NCBI GenBank assembly: GCA_949825045.1
Contig: OX463829.1
Coordinates: 18,260,715 to 18,324,714 of the forward strand
DNA length: 64,000 bases
Origin: Argyresthia goedartella
Taxonomy: Eukaryota; Arthropoda; Insecta; Lepidoptera; Argyresthiidae
Direction: 5' to 3'
The notes beneath the pieces were generated by a model that worked only from the letters and a program-made list of their open reading frames with translations, made no database searches and was not told the origin of the DNA. Shown in pieces: positions 46,255 through 56,118 of this stretch (its first letter is position 1; each line of letters starts with the position of its first letter). The position numbers and the translations under genes are program-made.

Positions 46255-48624
46255 TTTATTTTCTTATCTTCTACACATAATCTTTTATTTCGGCACCTCA
46301 CAATCAAATCCAAAAAAGTACTAGAAATCATCAAAGATATCAATGTCGAAACGCGGACCAAACTATAAATATGACTCAGTAGTATATAATATTTTTATTT
46401 GCGTTATCAACACAGAGTGAATCACATCATAAAACATCCTATTTCAAAATTCAAATCAATAAAAAGCTTGATATCGAAACGCGGATTTACTTTTAAAAAG
46501 TCGTGAAAAGGTAAATAACGCACTAAATGCAGCTTTATTTGCACAACTTCGATAGCTGATATTGTTATTAAAACTAACAGTCCAGATCATATTGTAAAAG
46601 AAACAAAAATGTGCTGCAAGCCTAGGTATATATCTTTTACAACCCTATGGAAAATGCAAGAGCGAAATAATTTTGAAAAAATGTGTTTTGGGCTAATAAC
46701 TTCTGATTATAATAGGTTATTGTTAACTGTTGAATCTAAATAGATACTTTTATTACTCATAACTTTTCTAGTAATATTGATATCATTATCATAACTTAAC
46801 TTACTCATTTTCTCACAGAGGGGATAAAAAGTAGAGTGTCCAGCTTAAGAGTAACAACTATTTTAAACTCGCTTCGCTCGGGATTCTACTCAAGAATTAT
46901 TCGCTCCGCTTTGGATTCTATAAACAGTCTCACCTAGTTGTTTATTTCCTTAAAAAATCTATCATTCCAGTACCCTGCAGCAGTGTTCCATCTACCCCTA
47001 ATAGGAAAAGTCGTGACCTTTCCTACTGTTAGATAGTGGAGGCTGACACTGTAGCTAGATTTACTATCACTGACAGGTATTGCGACTTGGAATTCGAATG
47101 CAATTTCGAAATAAAAATCTGTCAAACTTGCGATTTAGTTCATTAAAATCCTTCAAAAAACAGTTGCAATGAGGATGTGCTCTTAAGACGTCTCCAATGC
47201 TTCAAAATGTTAATTTTGAACGTTGGTATCGATCGATAGAGAATCGAGCTAATGTATCCTTATTATGTATATCTTATATCAATCGCTAGCAAATTGAAAA
47301 CTCGACCAATATACCTTTATTGATATAAATCACAATTGAAAAATCGGCCCATCGCATTAAGAGTCAGCTCATGTCAATAAATCGCGTTCGATCGTCGTCC
47401 ATTTTGCAAAAGCGATTGAAACTCCTAGATGTCAGAATTACATGAAAAGGCATCTGATTGGTAAATTTTTCAATGCGATGGATATCAGAAATATACAATG
47501 ATCCTAAATACTCATACATAAATGCAATATCTAGATATGTCGGAATAGATTATTAAGAAAGCCGTTACTGGTGTACTACTAGAATTCGGCCAAGCCTCGA
47601 GAGGCTGAGCTAAACAAACGTAGACTCGGAGTTTACGTGATACGTAAATTTATGAGCCCTTCTCAGAGAAGGATAGGCTTTGTTCTTGTAGCTTTTCAAG
47701 ATGTAAAAAGTGGTCTTTCGGCGTATTATTTGTCTTGTTTCTCGTGCAGCCAGATATCTAAGTTTTAGATGTGGATGCCAAACTAAGTATTTGTAGTAGC
47801 CTAATAATGTTATTCTAACATATATGAATTTTAACCATTACCGATTATTACATAACCGATTATTTGACAAGAGCTGTCTTTTGTTGAGATTTTGCTTATT
47901 TATGCGATCCGATTGGTTGTTTTACCAAAAGCGAATTTTGAAATTTTAATTGTCAGAATTACATGATAAGGATACTGTTTAAGTTGAATTATTTTTAAAA
48001 CCATTTCTGGCCAGTTTTTTTCCCTTAAAAGGATACAATTTCCCAAATGCACAATTGCCACCTCAAAGTTTCAGCGACTATTAACAAAGTTCAAAACTAA
48101 ACTCAATAATCTGTGTCTATGATGTAACTCATCAAGAGAAGCTTCATATATCTCTTATCCTCTACATATCTAGTTAGTTCCTGAAATATGTTAAGTGAAA
48201 AGTAATGAAGTCTACAAAGTATTGACGAGTCGCATCGGTATCGACGGCCGGTGTCCGGACCGGCTACATTACATTACAGCAAATTGCATTACGGCTTACG
48301 TAGAGACAGCGCAGTATATGGCAAAGTTTACGATTCATGATGCACTGTGGCCATGCACGATAATGTACATCATGTCTGTGCAATTTCTTTCAAGTGTGTT
48401 AAAAAAGTCGACTAAAGGAATCAGTAGTTATTTTTTAACGTCGGTAGTTTTATAAAATGAATATTGTTTGTTATATAAATGTTATATAAATGGTTACATT
48501 ATCAGGAGCTTAGTAAAAGTGACTGATTTATTAGTTTTACAAAGTTACAATTACAAAAGAATGGGAGAAAATGATAGGTCACATATTTTTAATACCAGCA
48601 TCGCACAAATCAATAAATATACAA
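46255..48624. other. No gene recognised
   Basis: AT-rich. 46865-46920 has CTCGCTTCGCTCGGGATTCT and a related second segment, a motif type common in insect repeats. GTCAGAATTACATGA occurs at 47434 and near 47952. A frame at 48195-48455 (plus) has no recognised domain. Confidence 0.4.
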
Positions 48625-48745
48625 TTTTACAATTCTTTATTGCACAGAACAATACAACAATACAGTACACACGAAATTAAAAGGCAAAGGCGAACTTATC
48701 TCTCAACAGAGATTTCTTCCATATACCTTCTGAGATATACCCCCT
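48625..48745 (-). repeat. Candidate LINE 3' untranslated region, minus orientation
   Basis: Shares TTCTTTATTGCAC and AAAGGCGAACTTATCTCTCA with 32225-32400, including the following AGAGATTT. Probably the same LINE family end. Confidence 0.5.
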
Positions 48746-49340
48746 CTTCGTGTAAAATTGTAACTTTAAAAAGCTAAGAAATCGGCCACAGTTATTGGCA
48801 ATACAAATACAACCATAAGTATATTACTGGGGAATCCATTTCTATTCCCCGGGGGCCAGGATTATTAACATTAAAAATAATTAACGGCGAGTTTACAGTT
48901 CCCACACTCAGAAAAATAACTTCTCTAATAGGTTTAGAGAATGCCCAAAGGATTGACGAATCTTTCGGTGGTGCCCCTAAGGGCAAGGCGATCAAGACAA
49001 AAAATAAGTCACGCTGATCCCGCTCCCACCAGAGGGACTTCCAGCCTGTTTACGGTATATATTTTTTCTCAAACATGCAATGAAATGTCGTCATTACGTG
49101 CGTTATAACAGGCTTGGATGTGTCACGTTTCGGGCTGCACAACTTGAGATAACTATAAAGGAATTTCATACCAAATTGCAGGCCTAGGCCGGGTAGTAGT
49201 ATTTTTTAATTTTATGCTCAAAGCAATATAAATCAACGGGTGCACGGAACCTACGATAAGTAGTATTTTTAAACTTGAATTTGTTTTTGAGAGGTGTATT
49301 TGTTACTTCATTGCATATATTGTTTGAGAAAAGCACTATC
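48746..49340. other. No gene recognised
   Basis: A 67-codon minus frame at 48792-48995 is not recognised. Confidence 0.35.
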
Positions 49341-49980
49341 CCAAAAACATTCTGTAAAAATTAGCCAAGTCTCGTTGGAGCTGCTTGTTTATCTCTAAAA
49401 AGTAATGAAATCTAGACAAAGTAGTGCCAAGTCTAAGGTTCCTTACTGCGATTTATTTATTATTATAGTTAATGTTGTGTGACTTGGCCGTTGAACATTC
49501 TTTATACGTTAGTGGGTACAAGTCAATTTTGTAAACACGTAATGTTATATCTGTTGTAACTACCTACGTTATATCTGTTACTCTCAATGTCAATAAAAAA
49601 TAAGTCATGGCAAAGTTAATTTTATTTTACATACTAATTTGCTTAAAATATAATTCCTTTGTATACCCTTAACGAGAAGCATAAAACAATCACGGAAGGC
49701 GCCTGCAGTCATTTTTTAATATTTCATAACGTGTCCCTATCAGGAAACTTGCAGCTTGTAATTTAATGTAATTAAATACGTCGCAGTTCAAAATTGACTT
49801 GTGCCCACTAACGTATAAAGATTGTTCAACGGCCAAGTCACAGAACATTAACTATAATAATAAAGAAATCGCAGTAAGGAACCTTAGACTTGGCACGACT
49901 TTGTCTAGATTTCATTACTTTTTAGAGATAAACAAGCAGCTCCAACGAGACTTGGCTAGTTTTTTACAGAATGTTTTTGG
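49341..49980. mobile_element. Foldback element with about 191-bp inverted arms
   Basis: The left arm 49341-49531 and right arm 49789-49980 are inverted near-identical copies. They start CCAAAAACATTCTGTAAAAA and run in through CTCGTTGGAGCTGCTTG and GACTTGGCCGTTGAACA. Only scattered mismatches are visible over the full arm. The 257-bp centre is AT-rich and non-coding. The frame at 49799-50020 lies inside the right arm and is not regarded as a gene. Target duplications were not obvious. Confidence 0.82.
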
Positions 49981-50109
49981 TGGGATTCCACTTCTTTTTG
50001 TAGAAACGTGGGCATATTGATTTATTTTATTAGATTTTCGGAAGATATCCGGGAGATATGAAAACGGTATACACCGAATCTTTACCAAGAGAAAACCAAG
50101 CTCTTGTGT

Positions 50110-50310
50110 TTTCTAATCAGGGTCACCAGGTACTCCAGATCTTCGATTATCCTACTTTTCCTTTATGTGGCCCTTAAACCCTAACTTTGTACCAAATTTC
50201 AGCTCTCTGAGTTTATTGGAAGTACTAGTTCTATTCGGATGATCATGAGTGAGTGAGTGAGTGTCATAAATGCGAAACTTTGCTTTCTACTAACTGACCT
50301 ACTGGAATTA
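50110..50310 (+). repeat. Repeat with (GAGT)n, relative of 35195-35386
   Basis: AACTTTGTACCAAATTTCAG followed by GTTTATTGGAAGTACTAG leads into GAGTGAGTGAGTGAGTG near 50248. This matches, from recall, a common lepidopteran LINE-like 3' region. Confidence 0.5.
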
Positions 50311-50451
50311 AATGTCCTACAGACTTAAATTTTTGGATTTTAAGTATGTGATTATAGCTTACTGGATGACGAAAATTTCTGCGTTCTGCTCTTATCCAGA
50401 GGTTCTCAAATAAGGACCTGAATATGCGGCGAAATGGTTCCAGTAAAGGAT

Positions 50452-50590
50452 GGTACGGCAGTGTTTGCTTCGCGCTCGACTTGGCGGAGGCACTGCCGTG
50501 CCCCCCGATACATGCCTCTGGCCGTGAAAAGGGCTTGCCGGCTTCGTATCACAATCCGACCTCCCTATGGTCCGCCGGCAAGCCCTTTTA
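50452..50590. repeat. Two adjacent GC-rich hairpins
   Basis: First stem: GGTACGGCAGTG (50452-50463) with CACTGCCGTGCC (50491-50502). Second stem: AAAAGGGCTTGCCGGC (50527-50542) with its exact complement (50574-50589). The minus frame 50392-50769 spans both and has no recognised domain. Confidence 0.7.
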
Positions 50591-50620
50591 GGTTTTAATG
50601 GAAATTGGAACAACAACAAT

Positions 50621-50675
50621 ATAGCGTCACGCCGTTTCCCATTAAGGGTGGCAGAGGTACAGTTATGCCCACAAT
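50621..50675 (-). repeat. Dispersed repeat B fragment, inverted
   Basis: AGCGTCACGCCGTTTCCCAT, then GGTGGCAGAGGTACAGTTAT, the reverse complement of the right half of repeat B. It sits next to the family A copy at 50688. Confidence 0.65.
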
Positions 50676-50687
50676 CAAATGTAAACA

Positions 50688-50965
50688 ATTTAAATGACCT
50701 TAAGACCACCTTAATATTTTTTCCTACCCAAAATGAGTAAATGCTACACAAAATGGGAATGATCACCAAAAGTTGCAGAAAATACAGGGCAAAATACTGC
50801 GGTAGCTTAGCTGAAGGATAAATGGGGTGAGCGAAGCGAAGCTCCCTTTATCCTTCGTGTTAGGTTGAACATGTAAGAACAACAAAAAATACTCAAAACA
50901 TAAACTTAAATACACAAAACATAAAAAGAAGCTTGGTGGTGGTGCGTTTTTGGTGATCGTTTCAA
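50688..50965 (+). mobile_element. MITE-like element, family A, copy 4 (internally deleted)
   Basis: Same internal order as the other family A copies (CAAAATACTGCGGTAGCTTA, GGTGAGCGAAGCGAAGCTCC, TGTTAGGTTGAACATGTAAG). Part of the right half is missing: the GATCATTTATCCAAACACAA block is gone and sequence jumps to GGTGGTGGTGCG before the GGTGATCGTTT end. The left end is disturbed by a short insertion (GACCTTAAGACCACC). Confidence 0.75.
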
Positions 50966-51429
50966 CATAAGCCTTATTAAATCAATAAATAGTCCATTTT
51001 GTAACCAGGAAAGATTAAGGGAAATCCATGCCATGAGGTACAGAAAAGTGAAAGTTACAAATTTGTTACTCCTCGAGGTGCCTCCATCCTCCTTCCATAC
51101 CGTAAATGGACAATCATATAGAAGTTGCAAGCGTGTGCGACTTTTTCAATTTGTCACAAATTAAAAGCTATATACGAAAAATCAAGTATATTGTACGGAA
51201 ATGGTATTTTACTAGACACAAGGTTTTGTTTGAAGTTTTACGGCCTTTCTATGAAGTCATTAATAACCATCATTTTAGTAGCTTTCTGCTGAGAGAGTTT
51301 GTAATTTGCATCGTATGGTCACTGGCTAGGATCTATGAGCAAGAAGCTCTTTGCTGTTATTTGCTTGCCGTCTTCCAAAAAGACATCAAATATGATGGTG
51401 GCTACTGACAGGGATAAACATTTTTCCAT
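50966..51429. other. No intact gene recognised
   Basis: A 100-codon plus frame at 51106-51408 has no domain. On the minus strand 51420-51310 may continue the decayed transposase-like protein (IIFDVFLEDGKQITAKSFLL), but homology fades. Confidence 0.35.
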
Positions 51430-51670
51430 CCAGCCGTTTAAGTCCCTTAAGATTTTTCAATTATCGCACATGCACTCTCTGTAACGTTTGTTGCGGTCGT
51501 GTCAAAAACTGGCCCACGCAGCTGATTTTTCAGACCCCATTCGTCAAGCGTCTTTATGCATATGTCAGCTTGTGCTTGACCGGTCCCGCGAGGGATTAAA
51601 GGGACTCCAATGAGCTTCTCATGTCCCCCACTGGATATTATGAAGATAATAAAAGTCGCACTTGGAGGCG
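51430..51670 (-). pseudogene. Decayed transposon-like protein fragment
   Basis: Minus-strand frame reads SGGHEKLIGVPLIPRGTGQA, then KTLDEWGLKNQLRGPVFDTT, then ESACAIIEKS before a stop. The pattern, a GVP-x-GTGQA turn followed about 25 residues later by FDTTAxNxxxxxAC, matches from recall an arthropod protein family found in many copies and commonly left uncharacterised, probably transposase-derived. The match is from memory only. The downstream part is shifted and broken. Confidence 0.5.
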
Positions 51671-51974
51671 ACCTCTAAATATGGTTCGTTAAAGTGTATT
51701 TTTTTAACTGTGTATTTTTGTTAAATTAGTAAAGGAAAGGTTGAGGAAGAAAGAAATTTGGCAAAAAATATATATTTATCTATTTGACCACCATTGGACC
51801 ACCTTGATTATGAAATGGGACAATGTTCCATGTGATGTAGAGCTTTCTGTAGAGATCTCTTCGGTCATCATGCGAGTCAAACTGAGTTGCCTTCTCCTTC
51901 TAAAATATACTTGGTGCTCTTGACATGACATTATCGTCTTTGATGTGCTATGAATAAACCTTTTTTTTAGTTAG

Positions 51975-52256
51975 CTTACATGGTGTCCCTCTGCTGAGCA
52001 TAGGCCTCACAAGTTCTAGCCCACATATCTATAGCTAAAGCTTGATCAATCCACCCTGGCAGGAATGTATTCAGGTCATCCCTTCATCTCCTTCTGGGCT
52101 TTCCCCTACGCCAGTTTCCGTCGATTCAGTGGCTGATTTCGCCCATTTGTCCGGATGCATTCGACCGACATGTCCAGCCCAGTTCCATATGGTGGTTTGT
52201 ACTCCCACAGTTTTGCCAGTTTTACATTGCAGTATAGTGTTCCTAACGCGATCCAT
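51975..52256 (-). pseudogene. RTE-like LINE C-terminal fragment
   Basis: Minus-strand translation reads MDRVRNTILQCKTGKTVG, then WNWAGHVGRMHPDKWAKSA. After a one-base shift it reads GKPRRR, a stop, RDDLNTFLPGWIDQALAID and MWARTCEAYAQQRDTM with a stop at about 51983. The WAGHV.RM..D.WA block and the terminal EAYAQQ are typical of the C-terminus of RTE-type LINEs in insects. Only the last 90 or so codons remain. Confidence 0.75.
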
Positions 52257-53934
52257 ACGTTTAACACAATAGACGTTTAAAGTCAGTCTCGTGCGGTTGT
52301 AGCCTTGTGTTTATGAAGAAATGTGATTATAAATTTTAATCTCCTGTAAATCCTTAACTACATTAAATAAAACACATGTAGGAATTACAGTGTCTATAAG
52401 TCTAATATTTATAAGTAGCAAATTATTACCTAACATTAACATATTATAAAACATAAGTATCTGTTATCATATTATTTCTTTAACTATAACACGAAGATTT
52501 TACTAATCTTGAGATGTATTGCCTTGGTGGCAACGTCATTTGTAGCCTGCCTACGCCCCGCCACATCCCGCGGACCATGGGAATGCCGAGTTTACGACGA
52601 CGGTAAAGTTATAGGTAGATACCAAATCACTCGGTTCCCCGCATATACTGTGCGAACAAAACCGATCAAAGAACTAGAACGGATCATAAAATGCACGTCT
52701 CTTGCGGAGAAGTCGCTTCAATCAATCAGAATCTAATCGAAAATTCCGAGCCAATGAGCGGCGGGTCCCGATCGGCGGATTATGTGACTCATTATTAGAT
52801 ATTACTCGGATTACCCCGGCTAGCCTGCTGGATTATGTGACTCGGTCCATACCCGCTGTACAGTAAATCTGATCGTATTTTATGAACGAGAATATATATG
52901 TCATGAAATAAGATGTAGCTTAGGCGTTAGTTAGACCAAAGTAATCATAACTTCTTATCATGTATAATAGACTGTAGTGAAACTATGTAATTGTAATTTG
53001 TTACAAATTGCAAATCGTTCAAACCACATAATCAGCAGGCGGGTCCTCATTGCAGTAATTCCTTTCAATTCAATCCACTCTCATTTCTTTACAATCAAAG
53101 AAGGCAGCGGAAGAATGATGGCGAGGACGAAATGACAGCGGCTGCAATTGTTGTAGACGATTATTACTATCATTTGTGATCGATCTTATTGCTTTCTAGT
53201 CTATTGTAACCTGGGCTTCTTCATATTGCACAACATTTTTACCTGAAACCATCTGTATTGAATTTTTATCCCCACACCTAGATATGAATTTAAAACTTTG
53301 CAGCCCCATCAAGATTGAAACTTTGAGCCCCCCAGAGAAAAAGTGTACTAGAATGCAAAAAGAGTCAAATAAATACATTCTCTCTGATAGCGGATTGAAA
53401 TGTCAGACAGAAGAAATAAAGACATAACATAATTTAGAAGTCACCTCAGACTGTCCCCCAGTCGGATGGCTGTGAAAGATATTGCGACTAATGCCCAGAA
53501 ATAAGGGTGCGCCTTCACTATAAGACGACATTTTATTGAATAACGACCCAGGCCGCGCGTTGCGGGTGTCGGGGTGAGATAAGATACTGACTGAGGTAGT
53601 CTGAGGTAGGAGTGGGTCCTCGGCCGTCAGACGAAACCGTCTTTCCAGATACCAAAACGGTTTTCCTTTGCTTGGCAAAAAATGTGTTTTCTATTTTTTA
53701 TTGTTTTGTTATTGAGTTTGTGATAACTTTCAATAATATAATAGATTTTTCTTATAACAAAACTTTGGCATACTGTTTTGGTTGGCATAATTTGCTTTTA
53801 GTATATTTTCAGTTAAACTACTATTGAGTCTCATAATGGATGTTTAAAATAATATGATTTTGAATAATTTTGATTCGTAAAATTCTAAACTCCAAACGAC
53901 ATATAGCTGGGTGAAGTGGCGGGTTAGCCTATAT
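52257..53934. other. No gene recognised
   Basis: The 75-codon plus frame 52509-52736 has balanced composition (GPWECRVYDDGKVIGRYQ) but no known family, and no clear splice sites were seen. Two ATTATGTGACTC motifs recur at about 52780 and 52833. Frames at 53196-53378 and 53403-53678 are unremarkable. Confidence 0.35.
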
Positions 53935-54008
53935 AAAGAATATAGGGGTGAGTGAAGCGAAGTTCCCTTCAGTCTTCGTGTTACTTTGACATGTAAGAAA
54001 AAACCTAG
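53935..54008 (+). mobile_element. Family A fragment
   Basis: GGGTGAGTGAAGCGAAGTTC, then CTTCGTGTTAC and GACATGTAAGAA correspond to the central block of the family A elements. Both ends are missing. Confidence 0.6.
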
Positions 54009-54144
54009 ATTGCTGAATTTGTGAAATCATTGTTCTGTTTTAAAATGTTTATGCTGTATAATTGTATTATGTTTAATGTGTATGCTTCCTTTGACTTTGA
54101 AATTTATGCGATATTATTTATATTTAATGATTTGATGATGGCAC

Positions 54145-54222
54145 AGGATCGTAGGGGTTGGCGCTATAGTGAAGAGGCAGTGGGTTGATGTGGGCTGAGC
54201 ATGGTGATGATGATGATGATTT
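54145..54222 (+). repeat. RTE-like LINE 3' tip with (GAT)n tail
   Basis: ACAGGATCGTAGGGGTTGGC encodes the AQDRRGWR-type end of an RTE ORF, followed by a short 3' region and (GAT)n at about 54204-54221. Confidence 0.6.
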
Positions 54223-54767
54223 GATAATTATGAAATTTCGTTTAAAAGCAATGTAATAAACCAGGCAGCTAAGAAATCATATTCTAGTAGCTTATAAAAA
54301 GAGAAGTGTATACCAAAATTGATAGGTTGGCATTTAATTCAGAGCCCCATAATGTCTCAATTTTAGTTGAATTTAATTCTGTTGCAGGAAACTTTTAACT
54401 AAAGACAAGTAAATATTTTAAGGAGTATATTTATAAAAAGAGGTCGTCTATCGATTCCAAATTAAAGTTCTTTTAAAATATTTAGGCAGAAAATGTGAAA
54501 TATGCATTTAAAATTTGTGTCCTTTATTGCAATCAATTGGGTTTTGTGAAATTAATTTGCTTCTATATTTTTTTTGTTCCTTTGATTTCACAGCCATTTT
54601 TTTATATTATAGTAGCGAATTTTTGAGGCTCATCTAAATTTATTGGTACCAAAATATTAATACGCAACCATTTTATTAAATAATATGCCTCGTAAAAGTT
54701 GTTGTTTTATATTTTAGCTGCCCGGAAAATAATAAGCCAAAACCAATTAAGCTAGACAATATTATAA

Positions 54768-54769
<2 letters not shown>
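54223..54769. other. No gene recognised
   Basis: AT-rich flank of the LINE insertion that follows. Confidence 0.4.
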
Positions 54770-54823
<54 letters not shown>

Positions 54824-55040
54824 CAATTCAAAATTGTTTATTCATAATAAATTTACAAATAATATACAGGGGCTGGACCCTCCTAGTAAGTATAGAAATA
54901 CCTGTGTCAGGAGGGCCCGCTCTTCCACAAATATACATTTAGTAATTCGAATAAACAACCTAGTATTAAAATATAACATGCAGTTTAATATTTTAGTTCG
55001 TAGAATTAAGGATAGAAGATGTGTGTGTGTGTGTGTGAGT

Positions 55041-55111
<71 letters not shown>

Positions 55112-55846
55112 TTGTGTTCAGAGTCTTATATTAACATTTGCACACTATACAAGAAATTTTATTAAATGTTCTGTTTCATTGTAGCTTAAACTCTTAAGCC
55201 ATTCGATTAAGACCTTTTTACACTCAAAGTTTGTTTTAGTGTATATGTCTAGTTTTTTGTTAATTTTATTATATAAAAGTGCAGATTGTTTTGCCATTTG
55301 GCAACTGGCAAAAGTAGTCCTTGTGCGAACCATTTGTGAAACATTTCCATTTCTCTTCTTTTTATAAATATTTATATCAAATAATAGGGACTTGTGCAGT
55401 CTAAGAATGATGCGTAGGATATATAAACGTCTTACTGAGAGCATATCACAAAGGGCATACAGAGATGCTGTAGGGAACCGATATGGCTTAAATAATATAG
55501 TTTTTAGTAAGGCTCGTTGTGCTCTTTCCAGTTCTATAAATTTTGTCTTGGAAGTCCCGCCCCAAACCGGAATGCAATAGGTTAGTATTGACTGTGCTAG
55601 TGCTGTATATATTTTAAATATCAGTTCTTTATTTGCTACATGGCGCAGGACCTTAAAAACCCAAATCATCTTCCTAGTCCTAGCCACCAAAAGATCTATA
55701 TGGGCGTGCCTCGATAGCCTTTGGTCAATCATGACACCCAAATATTTGACAGCAGGTACCCGAGTTATTGTGGGGCAATCGCAGTTACTGGAAAAAGGGA
55801 TCTCACAATTATGAATTTTTAAGCCGAAGTTACTTATATTAAGCAA
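54770..55846 (-). pseudogene. 5'-truncated LINE with intact C-terminal frame and 54-base poly(A)
   Basis: The minus-strand frame 55846-55145 is open for 233 codons with no stop or frameshift: VKYLGVMIDQRLSRHAHIDL, then ILTYCIPVWGGTSKTKFIEL and ERAQRALLK, then a basic C-terminus. This is the region after the catalytic domain of a Jockey/CR1-group RT. A 3' untranslated region follows, containing (TG)n at 55019-55108. The element ends in an uninterrupted run of 54 A (T on the plus strand, 54770-54823). The pure tail and unbroken frame suggest recent insertion. The catalytic RT and any upstream domain are missing, so the copy cannot move on its own. At its 5' junction a 14-bp unit CTTGCTTAATATAA (minus strand) is tandemly duplicated. 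Confidence 0.88.
55019..55108. repeat. (TG)n microsatellite
   Basis: About 90 bp of TG repeat with one interruption near 55037, inside the 3' untranslated region of the minus-strand LINE. Confidence 0.95.
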
Positions 55847-56078
55847 GTTATATTAAGCAAGGCAACAGTAAACCTACGAAAACCTGTCTTGAAAACGGTT
55901 CTGTTCTTGACTGGATTTGTTTGATACAAAGTTTATTATCAAGCAACGAGACTATCACGCGTTAAGAGATAGATAATTATATGTAATAAACACATAATTT
56001 AAAATATATATGCATCAAAATAATACAAACAAAAGATCAATGAACAAAAAAAAATGTTGAAACTATTATAATTATAAT

Positions 56079-56100
56079 GATGATGATGATGATGATGATG
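56079..56100. repeat. (TGA)n tail of the LINE
   Basis: About seven TGA units on the plus strand (ATC on the element strand) at the element's 3' end, adjoining the target duplication. Confidence 0.9.
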
Positions 56101-56118
56101 TTCTCCGACCGGGTTCGG

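Noticed and set aside
49799..50020. 73-codon frame as a gene
   Set aside because: It lies within the right arm of the 49341-49980 inverted repeat and is mirrored in the left arm.
50392..50769. 125-codon minus frame as a gene
   Set aside because: Made of hairpin arms, repeat B and family A sequence, so openness is incidental.
152..54008. Family A as copies of a protein-coding gene
   Set aside because: No shared reading frame between the copies; conservation follows termini and short motifs only.
54834..55184. 116-codon plus frame with a Cys-Val repeat
   Set aside because: Produced by the (TG)n microsatellite; antisense to the LINE 3' untranslated region.
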